From CAYUYV01 sp964561475 (GTDB lineage Bacteria; Pseudomonadota; Alphaproteobacteria; JAJFIK01): DNA of 64,000 bases. Shown here in pieces: positions 7,938 through 15,970 of the stretch. The stretch spans positions 131,455-195,454 of the forward strand of contig CAZLPU010000001.1 in the NCBI GenBank assembly GCA_964561475.1, read 5' to 3'. Under the pieces are notes generated by a model, which had not been told where the DNA came from, searched no databases, and saw nothing but the letters and a program-made list of their open reading frames with translations. Every line of letters starts with the position of its first letter. Positions within the stretch are counted from its first letter, which is position 1. Made by a program: the position numbers and the translations under genes.

Positions 7938-10817
7938 ATGACGCTCCGCACCGCCTTTGGGGGTCTGTCCTGGACTGCTGTTGCAACCATCATGGCGCTT
8001 GCTCCCGCCTGGGCTCAGGACGCGGCCACTGTCGAGGCCGTCGATCCGGACACGGCTGTTTCAGACGAACCGATGACCGAGGCAGAACGCCGGGGCATTG
8101 AGACCATGACGGTCACTGCCCAGCGTACGGAGGAATCTCTTCTGGACGTGCCCGTGTCCGTGACGGCATTCGGTGCGGAGAACCTGGACTTTCAGCAGAT
8201 CGACACATTCTCGGACCTGCAGTTCAACGTCCCCAACGTGACCTTCACCAAGACCAATTTCACGGGCACCAATTTCCAGATCCGCGGCGTCGGCTCCACC
8301 CTGACGGCCGCATCCGCCGACAGCGGCGTGGCCATCCACGTCAACGACGTTTTCCTGCAGCAGCCGAGGATTTTCGAGATCGAGTATTTCGACATCGAGC
8401 GTCTTGAGGTGCTGCGCGGGCCCCAGGGAACCCTCTACGGACGGAACGCCACCGGGGGCTCGGTGAACCTGATCACCGCCCGGCCTGATCTGGAGAATTT
8501 CGGTTTCAATGTTCAGGCTCAGTACGGAAACTTTTCCCACCGTCGGGTCAAAGGGCACGTGAACATTCCCATCGTCGAGGACAAGCTGGGTGTGCGGATC
8601 GCCGGCATCTATCTCAAGCGGGACGGCTACACCGAGAACATCTTCAACGGCAACGATATCGACGACCGGGACCAGTACGCCATCCGCGGATCTGTGCGCT
8701 GGACCCCGACGGAGACCACGACGATCGATGTGATCGGCTCCTATTTCAAGGAAGACAGCAGCCGGACCCGGTCCACCAAACAGCTTTGCAACAACGATCC
8801 GTCCAATGTGCTGGGCTGTCTGCCGGACAAGCTGGCCTTCGAGACCGTGAACGCGAGCGCAACGCTGGGCGGCCTTCTGGTTACGGATCTTGTCCTTGGC
8901 CCGCTTGCCCTGGCGCCGTTTTTCGGCTTCGACAACGAGGCCAACGGCATTGTCAATCCGCGGGATCTGCGCAAGACCAATCTGGATTTCGATCCGGTCT
9001 ATGAGGCCGACGAGACCTTTGTCATGGTCCAGATCGAACAGCAGCTTCGGGAAGACCTGACCCTGACCCTGACCGGCTCCTACCAGGAGACCATGGTCTT
9101 CTCCAATCAGGACTACAACAACACCGTCGCAGCCCCTGCCGTGGTGCCAGACCTCGTGGCCGAGCTGTTCCCGCAGACCTTCGCCACCTATTTCGCGGAC
9201 GGACTGTTTCCCGTGTCCGCCATCGACCGGGGCCAGACCGGTGTGATCGGCGGTAATATCCGCTCCCGCTCCCCGTTCCTGGAGGCCTATGACCAGTCCT
9301 CCGGCAATGGCGAACAGTACAGCGTCGAGGCCCGCCTCGCGTCCAGCTTTGACGGGCCCTTCAATTTCCAGCTGGCCGCCTACTACCTCGATTACACATC
9401 GGATGGTGACTACTATGTGGTCGCGGGCGGACTGGATTACTTCGCCCTGCTCGGGTCAGGCGTCGACGGCCTCGCGCTCTACACACCCTTCTTCAATTCC
9501 GAGACGGACGAATTCGCTCTGGAGTCCTATGCGGTCTTCGGCGAAGTCTATTACAACATTCTCGAGAATCTGAAAGTCACCGGTGGTATGCGCTACACGG
9601 TAGACGAGAAATTCGTCCGGGATCGTCAGATCCCCCTGGTTTCCGGCGGTGTGGTGCCCATCGGCACTGAAAGCGTGCTCGACCTGCTCGCAACCGGCCA
9701 TGACGGCGATGCGGGCACGCCGGGTCAGCAGGCCTTCCGCGAAGACACGGTGACCTTCCGCGAAATCACCGGCCGCTTCGTGATCGACTGGGCGCCGGAC
9801 GTTCCGTTCACGGATTCAACCCTTGTCTATGCCTCCTATTCCCGGGGCTACAAGGGCGGCGGTCTCAATCCGCCGATCGATCCGGCCCTGTTCCCGAACG
9901 TCCCGAGCACCTTCGAACCGGAATTCCTCAACGCCTATGAAATCGGCACCAAGAACGAGTTGTTCGATGGCCGTCTCCAGGCCAGCCTGACCGGTTTCTA
10001 CTACGACTACACCGGTTTGCAGGTCGGCAAGATCGTGGCCCGGACCTCCCTGAATGAAAACATAGATGCCACCATCTGGGGCCTCGAGGGTGAATTCCTG
10101 GCCGCACCTTGGGAAGACACGCTGTTCAACATGAATGTGTCGTACCTGAACACGGAAATCACCGATGCCGATTCCGTGGACGGACGGGATCCGACGGACG
10201 GGTCATCGGATGTGACCCTGATCAAGGATCTAAGCAACACCTCCAACTGTGTGGTGGAACACAACGGCAATCCGGATCCCGTCAGTGCCGGTCTGCTTGA
10301 CGGCATCACCGCGGCAGGCCTGCCATACATCCCGGTCGAGACACCGGGCATCGCCTTCGCCGCCCTCTCCACCTGTGCCGGGCTCCAGGCATTCTTCGAC
10401 GCCGCCGGGCTTGATTACGGCATCAGTGATGGGGTGCCGGCGGATCTCACCGGCAATGAACTCCAGAACGCGCCGAAATTCACCCTGTCCCTTGGCGGTC
10501 AGTACTCCCACTATTTCAATGTGGGCGCCTCGGAACTGTCCCTGGTCGGCCGGGTCGACTATTACTGGCAGGGGGACATGTTCGCGCGCATCTTCAACAA
10601 GCCCATCGACCGGATTGAAAGCTACGATCAGCTCAATCTGCAAATGACCCTGTTCGGTCCTGAGCAGTCCTGGTTCGTGCGCGGGTTCGTCCAGAACGTC
10701 CTGAACAGCGACAACATCACAGGCCACTACTTCACCGATCCGTCTTCCGGGAATTTCACCAACATCTTTGTGCTGGAGCCCCGCCTGTACGGACTGGAGG
10801 TCGGCTACACATTCTGA
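7938..10817 (+). CDS. TonB-dependent outer membrane receptor (first of a paralogous pair)
   Basis: Outer membrane beta-barrel importer of 959 aa. A signal peptide ends at APAWAQDA. ETMTVTAQRTEESLLDVPVSVTAF follows as a TonB-box/plug entry, then plug motifs (IRGVGST, VEVLRGPQGTLYGRNATGGSVN) and a barrel ending in aromatic GYTF. The substrate is unknown; relatives include siderophore, carbohydrate and steroid receptors. ATG 7938 aligns with the paralogue's start and follows AGGGGGAAA; an upstream in-frame start at 7893 would spoil the signal peptide. It is homologous along its length to the next gene, with strong identity in the plug and C-terminal barrel. Confidence 0.95.
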   Translation: MTLRTAFGGLSWTAVATIMALAPAWAQDAATVEAVDPDTAVSDEPMTEAERRGIETMTVTAQRTEESLLDVPVSVTAFGAENLDFQQIDTFSDLQFNVPNVTFTKTNFTGTNFQIRGVGSTLTAASADSGVAIHVNDVFLQQPRIFEIEYFDIERLEVLRGPQGTLYGRNATGGSVNLITARPDLENFGFNVQAQYGNFSHRRVKGHVNIPIVEDKLGVRIAGIYLKRDGYTENIFNGNDIDDRDQYAIRGSVRWTPTETTTIDVIGSYFKEDSSRTRSTKQLCNNDPSNVLGCLPDKLAFETVNASATLGGLLVTDLVLGPLALAPFFGFDNEANGIVNPRDLRKTNLDFDPVYEADETFVMVQIEQQLREDLTLTLTGSYQETMVFSNQDYNNTVAAPAVVPDLVAELFPQTFATYFADGLFPVSAIDRGQTGVIGGNIRSRSPFLEAYDQSSGNGEQYSVEARLASSFDGPFNFQLAAYYLDYTSDGDYYVVAGGLDYFALLGSGVDGLALYTPFFNSETDEFALESYAVFGEVYYNILENLKVTGGMRYTVDEKFVRDRQIPLVSGGVVPIGTESVLDLLATGHDGDAGTPGQQAFREDTVTFREITGRFVIDWAPDVPFTDSTLVYASYSRGYKGGGLNPPIDPALFPNVPSTFEPEFLNAYEIGTKNELFDGRLQASLTGFYYDYTGLQVGKIVARTSLNENIDATIWGLEGEFLAAPWEDTLFNMNVSYLNTEITDADSVDGRDPTDGSSDVTLIKDLSNTSNCVVEHNGNPDPVSAGLLDGITAAGLPYIPVETPGIAFAALSTCAGLQAFFDAAGLDYGISDGVPADLTGNELQNAPKFTLSLGGQYSHYFNVGASELSLVGRVDYYWQGDMFARIFNKPIDRIESYDQLNLQMTLFGPEQSWFVRGFVQNVLNSDNITGHYFTDPSSGNFTNIFVLEPRLYGLEVGYTF

Positions 10818-10859
10818 CCGCGAGCAGGCTGACCGCGAGCAGGTTGATCGCGATCAGAC
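10815..10859. repeat. 15-bp tandem array starting at the receptor stop codon
   Basis: Three units: tgaccgcgagcaggc, tgaccgcgagcaggt, tgatcgcgatcagac. The first unit begins with the TGA stop of the receptor, so the array is non-coding on the plus strand. It shares the 15-bp period of the ccmA, cytochrome c and giant-protein arrays although the unit differs. Confidence 0.85.
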
Positions 10860-10920
10860 CCACCGGCGGCTTTGACGCCTGACGATCCGCGTCCAGTCGA
10901 CCAGAACACCCCCATCCGAG

Positions 10921-10953
10921 AAGCCCCGTGCCCCTGAGGCGCGGGGCTTTTTT
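10921..10953 (+). terminator. Rho-independent terminator after the first receptor
   Basis: Perfect 8-bp stem AAGCCCCG / CGGGGCTT (10921-10928 and 10942-10949) followed by six T residues. It separates the two receptor genes, so the second should have its own promoter. Confidence 0.88.
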
Positions 10954-11155
10954 GCACTCCAATAGCGGGAAACTTCGAGGCGGACTGGTGATGCTGCACT
11001 GGCGAAAGGCTTGTCAGGCAAAGCGTTCGCTAATCAGGCGAATGGATCTGGCTGTTTGCAATGCAAGATCACCCTTAACGGCGGCGGATTCTGAGTGCTA
11101 CGCTCTATGCAATACAGAAACAGTGTACCGATAGCGTACAACCAGGGGGAATAAA
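10954..11155 (+). promoter_or_regulatory. Leader of the second TonB-dependent receptor
   Basis: Segment 11073-11103 (ccttaacggcggcgg...) is recognisably related to 7832-7862 upstream of the first receptor, about 80-105 bp before each start. The dyad TGTAC-N7-GTACA spans 11124-11140, close to the ribosome-binding site (AGGGGGAA) and ATG 11156. A regulator or leader structure is possible but unproven. Confidence 0.4.
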
Positions 11156-14005
11156 ATGACGATCCGCTCCACTAGAAAAGGTCTTTCTTGGACAGCCCTC
11201 GCAACCATCCTGGCGATCACGCCGGCTTGGGCGCAGGACGCGGCTGATACGACCGATGACGATACCCCCTCCGCCAGGCGCGGCGTGGAAACCATGACGG
11301 TTACCGCTCAGCGCACCGAAGAATCGCTTCTCGACGTGCCCATCGCGGTGAGCGCTTTCAGCGAAGAAGATCTCGCCCTGCGCCAGATCGACAATATTTC
11401 CGACCTTCAGTTCAATACGCCAAACGTGACGTTCACGAAGGGCAACTTCGCGGGATCCAACCTGCAGATCCGCGGTATTGGCAGCACCCTGGTCGCGACA
11501 TCTGCTGACACCGGGGTCGGTGTCCACGTCAACAACGTCTATCTCCTGGCACCCCGTATCTTCGAGCTCGAGTATTTTGACGTCGAGCGGGTCGAAGTTT
11601 TGCGCGGACCCCAGGGCACCCTATACGGACGCAACTCCACGGGCGGTGCGGTTAATATCATTACGGCACGTCCGGTTCTGGATGAGTTTTCCGCCTCGGT
11701 GGACGCCCAGTTCGGCAATTTCGCTCACCGCCGGATCAAGGGGCACGTGAATGTGCCGCTGATCGAAAACACCCTCGGTGTGCGATTCTCCGGCATTTAT
11801 CTGGAGCGGGACGGCTATTCCGAGAACATCTTCAATGGCGATGACATTGACGGGCGGGATCAGTATGCCTTCCGGGGCTCCCTGCGCTGGACCCCGACCG
11901 AGACCACGACGATCGATCTCATCGGCTCCTACTTCAAGGACAACAGTGATCGGGTCCGGTCCGCCAAACAGCTTTGTAACCGGGATGAGTCAGCGGTTCT
12001 GGGCTGTCTCCCGGACAAACTGGAAAATGAGACCACCAACGCGTCGGCGACATTGGCGGGACTGCTGAGTTCCGATCTGGTGCTGGGTCCCCTTGGGCTG
12101 TTCTCCTTTTTCGGGAGCCCGGGCGGCAACGCCAATGCCATCAACCCGAGCGATCTGCGCACGGTCAATATTGATTTCCAGCCCATCTACGAGGCCGATG
12201 AAACGTTCATCATGGGCTCCGTTCAGCAGGTGCTGTTCGACGGCAAGCTGACTGCGACTGTGGAAGCGGCCTATCAGGACACGTCTGTCTTCTCGCAACA
12301 GGACTACAACAGCATCTTCAGCGGCGATGTCACCGAGGTGCCGGCCGCCCTGGCTCAGGCGTTCCCGGCCACATTTGCCGCTCTTTATGCTGACGGGCAA
12401 TTCCCGCTTTCCGACATCGATCCTGGGAACGCGGGGATCATCGGTGGTGCGATCCGGGATCGGAGCAACGTGCTTGAGGGCTATGACCAGTCCGACTCGC
12501 AAACGGAGCAGTACAGTGTGGAACTCCGGCTCCAGTCCGACCTGGAAGGGCCGTTCAACTTCCTGCTGGGCGGTTACTATCTCGATGCGGAATCAAGCTC
12601 CAACTACTATGTGGTCGCGAGCCAGCTCGACTATTTCGCCGTCCTCGCCGCCGGGTTTGACGGGATCGGTCTCGCATCCCCCTATTTCAACAACACGACG
12701 GATCTCTACGAGCTGACCTCCTATGCGGCTTATGGTGAAGTCTATTACGACTTCACCGAGACCTTCTCGGTCACCGGCGGCATCCGCTACACCATCGATG
12801 AAAAATCCGTCCAGGACCGTCAGTATCTCTTCAATGCGCCGGTCCCTCTGGGTACAGAGAACGCCAACCCCATCATCGATACGACCTTCGATTTCGATCC
12901 TGCGACCCCCGGTCAGCAGCCCGTCCGTGAGCAGGATGTGGACTTCCGGGAAATCACCGGACGGTTCGTCGCGGAATGGACACCGGAGGTGAGCTTCACC
13001 GACGCAACCAATATCTACGCGTCCTACTCCCGGGGTTACAAATCCGGAGGCATCAACCCGGCGATCGACCCGAGCCTGTTCCCGGATACGGAGGTGGATT
13101 TCGAGCCTGAATTCATCAACGCCTTCGAAATTGGCACCAAGAACGAATTGCTCGACAGCCGGCTCCAGGCCAATCTGACGGCCTTCTACTACGACTATTC
13201 CGGGCTGCAGGTATCCAAGATCGTGAACCGGACCTCGGTGAACGAAAATATCGATGCCATCGTTTGGGGTGTGGAAGGGGAGTTCCTGTTCTCTCCGGTG
13301 GATCCGGTGCTCTTTAATCTGAACGTGTCCTACCTGAACACCGAGATCCAGGACTCAGACTCCGTGGACGGACGGGATCCCACCGATGGCAGCGCGGACG
13401 TGACCTTGATCAAGGACATTTCCAACGCGTCCAATTGCGTGGTGAACCACAACGGTGCCGGGGATCTGGTTTCCTCCGGTGCGGCAACGGCCCTGAATGA
13501 AGCGGGTATTCCCTTCATTCCCACCCAGACGGAAGGGATTGCCTTTGCAGGCTTTGGCATCTGTGATGCCCTGGCGGCGGGCTTTGCCGGTCTGGATCTG
13601 CCTTATACGGTCTCCGGCGGGGTGTCTGCGGACCTGGACGGCAACGAGCTTCAAAACTCACCAGACGTTACGGTGAGCTTCGGGGCCCAGCATGTCTATG
13701 ATTTCAATGCCCGTGGCGCAGATCTTTCCCTGGTCTCCCGCGTTGACTTCTACTGGCAGAGTTCGATGTTTGCCCGGACCTTCAACCGGCCCATCGACGA
13801 GATCGATGCCTGGAGCCAGACCAATCTCTCCGTCACCCTCTACGGTCCGGAAGATGCCTGGTTCCTGCGTGGTTTCGTGACCAACGTCTTCGACAACGAC
13901 AACATCACCGGTCACTATTTCACGGACCCGTCCTCGGGCAATTTCACGAATGTGTTCGTGCTGGAGCCCCGTTTGTACGGCGTCAATCTCGGCTACACGT
14001 TCTGA
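11156..14005 (+). CDS. TonB-dependent outer membrane receptor (second of a paralogous pair)
   Basis: 949 aa, with the same architecture as the preceding receptor. Signal peptide ends at TPAWAQDA; the plug reads ETMTVTAQRTEESLLDVPIAVSAF, QIRGIGST, VEVLRGPQGTLYGRNSTGGAVN; the barrel ends GVNLGYTF. Long blocks match the upstream paralogue, for example TTIDLIGSYFKD, SVDGRDPTDGSADVTLIKD and NITGHYFTDPSSGNFTN. This points to a local tandem duplication that has since diverged. Loop regions differ most, which may change ligand specificity (inference). ATG 11156 is preceded by CAGGGGGAA. Confidence 0.95.
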   Translation: MTIRSTRKGLSWTALATILAITPAWAQDAADTTDDDTPSARRGVETMTVTAQRTEESLLDVPIAVSAFSEEDLALRQIDNISDLQFNTPNVTFTKGNFAGSNLQIRGIGSTLVATSADTGVGVHVNNVYLLAPRIFELEYFDVERVEVLRGPQGTLYGRNSTGGAVNIITARPVLDEFSASVDAQFGNFAHRRIKGHVNVPLIENTLGVRFSGIYLERDGYSENIFNGDDIDGRDQYAFRGSLRWTPTETTTIDLIGSYFKDNSDRVRSAKQLCNRDESAVLGCLPDKLENETTNASATLAGLLSSDLVLGPLGLFSFFGSPGGNANAINPSDLRTVNIDFQPIYEADETFIMGSVQQVLFDGKLTATVEAAYQDTSVFSQQDYNSIFSGDVTEVPAALAQAFPATFAALYADGQFPLSDIDPGNAGIIGGAIRDRSNVLEGYDQSDSQTEQYSVELRLQSDLEGPFNFLLGGYYLDAESSSNYYVVASQLDYFAVLAAGFDGIGLASPYFNNTTDLYELTSYAAYGEVYYDFTETFSVTGGIRYTIDEKSVQDRQYLFNAPVPLGTENANPIIDTTFDFDPATPGQQPVREQDVDFREITGRFVAEWTPEVSFTDATNIYASYSRGYKSGGINPAIDPSLFPDTEVDFEPEFINAFEIGTKNELLDSRLQANLTAFYYDYSGLQVSKIVNRTSVNENIDAIVWGVEGEFLFSPVDPVLFNLNVSYLNTEIQDSDSVDGRDPTDGSADVTLIKDISNASNCVVNHNGAGDLVSSGAATALNEAGIPFIPTQTEGIAFAGFGICDALAAGFAGLDLPYTVSGGVSADLDGNELQNSPDVTVSFGAQHVYDFNARGADLSLVSRVDFYWQSSMFARTFNRPIDEIDAWSQTNLSVTLYGPEDAWFLRGFVTNVFDNDNITGHYFTDPSSGNFTNVFVLEPRLYGVNLGYTF

Positions 14006-14036
14006 CCGGACCTGAGAGGCGGTCACACAAATCCAT

Positions 14037-14067
14037 CCCCGCACGGTTCATCCGTGCGGGGTGTTTT
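14037..14067 (+). terminator. Rho-independent terminator after the second receptor
   Basis: Perfect 10-bp stem CCCCGCACGG / CCGTGCGGGG (14037-14046 and 14052-14061) with a 5-nt loop, then TGTTTT. It ends the receptor transcript before the convergent hisI gene. Confidence 0.9.
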
Positions 14068-14192
14068 CGTTGAGGAGAGGGTGTTTCCAGGCGGGCGGCA
14101 GTCATGCCAGGATCTCCAGCTGCGCCAGCCAAGAGCGATTGCAGGAAAAGTGTGAGCGGTTTTCCGCCTGGAAAGCGGGGAAAACCAAGGCT

Positions 14193-14630
14193 CTAGGAGA
14201 TGGGATCGGTCAGGATGGTTACACCGTCTGGCCTCACGTCCTGATAGAAGCAGTTCGGACGATTGGTGTGGCAGGCAGGGCCGGTCTGATCCACCTGGAG
14301 CAACAGGGTATCCCCGTCGCAGTCGAAGCAAAAACCCCGCAGTCGTTGCACATGGCCGGAGGTTTCGCCCTTGCGCCACAAGGCCTTGCGGGAGCGCGAC
14401 CAGTAACAGACCCGCCCCGTGGTCAGGGTCTCGCGCACAGCCGCATCATTCATCCAGGCCATCATCAGCACGCTGCCGGTTGATGCATCCTGGGCAATGG
14501 CCGGGATCAACCCGTTTTCATCGAAGGACAGCGCGCCAATGACGCTGTCCGCTACCGCTCCGGAAACCGGATGCCACTGGGCTTCATCTGCCAGTCTTTC
14601 AGGCCGGGCGTCTGACGAAGCAGCACTCAC
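14193..14630 (-). CDS. hisI: Phosphoribosyl-AMP cyclohydrolase
   Basis: Third step of histidine synthesis: opens the purine ring of phosphoribosyl-AMP, Zn-dependent, cytoplasmic. Diagnostic segments are VLMMAWMN, CYWSRSRKALWRKGETSGH, the metal site DCDGDT, and GPACHTNRPNCF with the conserved zinc cysteines. I prefer GTG 14630, which overlaps the upstream regulator's stop (GTGA) and gives 145 aa; an in-frame ATG at 14681 would lie inside that gene. No other his gene is nearby. The coupling to a Zur-type regulator suggests a zinc-homeostasis paralogue, since Zur-controlled HisI copies are known in proteobacteria. Confidence 0.93.
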   Translation of the reverse strand: MSAASSDARPERLADEAQWHPVSGAVADSVIGALSFDENGLIPAIAQDASTGSVLMMAWMNDAAVRETLTTGRVCYWSRSRKALWRKGETSGHVQRLRGFCFDCDGDTLLLQVDQTGPACHTNRPNCFYQDVRPDGVTILTDPIS

Positions 14631-15097
14631 TGGGGGCCGCCCAAGGGACGGGACTGAGACGCGGGCTTGGGCGGTGCACAATGGGCACAGTAGCCGTCCA
14701 CCTCGATCTGGACGTGGCTGGGACGGAAACCGGCGGACTGGGCCCGTTCCGTCACGGCACTGACCACCGGATCCATTGGAAGTTCCGTGACCTCACCGCA
14801 ATCGGCGCAGATCAGGAATTGTCCGTCATGCCGGGTTGCCGGCAGCGCGCATTGCAGGGAGCAGGAGACGAAGGCGTTCAGCTTCTCAATCCGGTGGACA
14901 CGGCCTCTTTCAATCAGACTTTTCAATGCCCGGTAGATGGTGGGTGGCTTGACATCACGCACCCGCTTCAAGAGATCCAGGATCTGGTAGGCGGTGAGGG
15001 GGCTGGCCTGCCGCTCGAGAATATCCAGCACCATGGCCTGATTGGCGGTCAGGGGCCGGGCCCCGGGGGCGGGGTACTTCGTCGCAAGGGAAACCAT
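14627..15097 (-). CDS. zur: Fur-family transcriptional regulator, zinc-uptake regulator type (Zur)
   Basis: 156 aa. The N-terminal winged helix includes LTAYQILDLLKRVRDVKPPTIYRALKSLIERGRVHRIEKLNAFV, with the Fur-family recognition-helix pattern P-T-I-Y-R-A-L. The C-terminal dimerisation domain has the structural zinc pairs CADC and CAHC. HxxxC-type Zur features (SLQCALPATRHDGQFLICADCGEV) favour Zur over Fur or Mur. It is translationally coupled to hisI. No classical A/T-rich Zur box was visible by eye in its upstream region. Confidence 0.9.
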   Translation of the reverse strand: MVSLATKYPAPGARPLTANQAMVLDILERQASPLTAYQILDLLKRVRDVKPPTIYRALKSLIERGRVHRIEKLNAFVSCSLQCALPATRHDGQFLICADCGEVTELPMDPVVSAVTERAQSAGFRPSHVQIEVDGYCAHCAPPKPASQSRPLGGPQ

Positions 15098-15970
15098 TTT
15101 GGCATTCCTTCACCATGGCCTTTGATCCCCAAGCCGTGGACCTTGGAGGCTGGCGAGGCCAGGGCGGGGAAGCCGCAGGCGCCGCGGGATGCAGGGCCGG
15201 AGGGTGGAAAAGGACCGGCAAGGTGTTAATCCCTCGTTGGATCCTCTTTGGTCTTGCAGTGTAGCGTTTATGGCACGGTTTGACAGCAACCATTACGCAT
15301 CTGACGCATAATTTCACCAATTTTCCCCAAATGGTTAGTGAATGGCAGGGCTGTTCAATTTTAACGGCAAGCCTGAAGACCGCCGTTGAACGGGCAGAGA
15401 CACGTCACCATCAAGCCGCCGCGGCTAAAAGGGGGTACCAGCGACGCGCTGTCGTGCGCACTGGAGAGAAGACTGCGGCGTCTATGGCTCCCGCACGCAA
15501 GGCAGATCATTCTGGCAGGCTTTCCACTATTCTTCTTCCAAGCGTCGGGGCTTTGGGGAAGCGTCGGGGCTTTGGGGAAGTGTGGGGCTTTCGGGAGGGG
15601 GGCTTGAACCGGCGGCCAATCAGCGCTGGTGCAGGCACGGCGCAGTTTCGCCGCACCAACATCCTCATGGCAATGGCAGGCCCGCAAGAGCATTTCGGCA
15701 TGACCATTGAAGGGACAAGTCCGGAGGACTGTGGGGCAGGCAGAGCGGTGCCAAATTGCGGCCACTGACCGCGAAAGGGCTGGCCAGAAAGCGCCCGGGG
15801 GAGGGGATTTTGTGTGAGCGCATAGGGTTCAGGTCTATGACCGCCCGGATCTCTAGAATTAGGTAAAGCCCAGAATTGCCGGCACGGGTATGAGGCTGTC
15901 CATTGCTCGACGGCTTCTCACCTTGTGTGGTATTGCCTCAAATCTTGGGAGGCGGGAAGGACATGCGGAA
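15098..15970. other. Long intergenic region between zur and the sulfotransferase gene
   Basis: About 870 bp without a gene I can support. It contains the zur promoter side (AT-rich 15280-15350) and a short tandem repeat at 15542-15579. Open frames on both strands (for example 15280-15768) are low-complexity, lack a ribosome-binding site and look like nothing known. No tRNA, 4.5S RNA, RNase P RNA or tmRNA motif was recognised. A small RNA cannot be excluded. Confidence 0.45.
15542..15579. repeat. Two perfect 19-bp tandem repeats
   Basis: Unit gcgtcggggctttggggaa occurs at 15542-15560 and 15561-15579, followed by a decayed third copy (gtgtggggctttcggga). It lies in non-coding DNA. Confidence 0.85.

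Noticed and set aside
11124..11140. TGTAC-N7-GTACA dyad as a firm operator
   Set aside because: A single 5-bp-arm dyad can occur by chance and no second copy is seen near the paralogue. Mentioned only in the leader entry.
15280..15768. 162-codon plus-strand open frame (and a 134-codon minus-strand one) between zur and the giant gene
   Set aside because: Composition is unlike neighbouring proteins, there is no ribosome-binding site, and the frames cross a tandem repeat. Left as non-coding.
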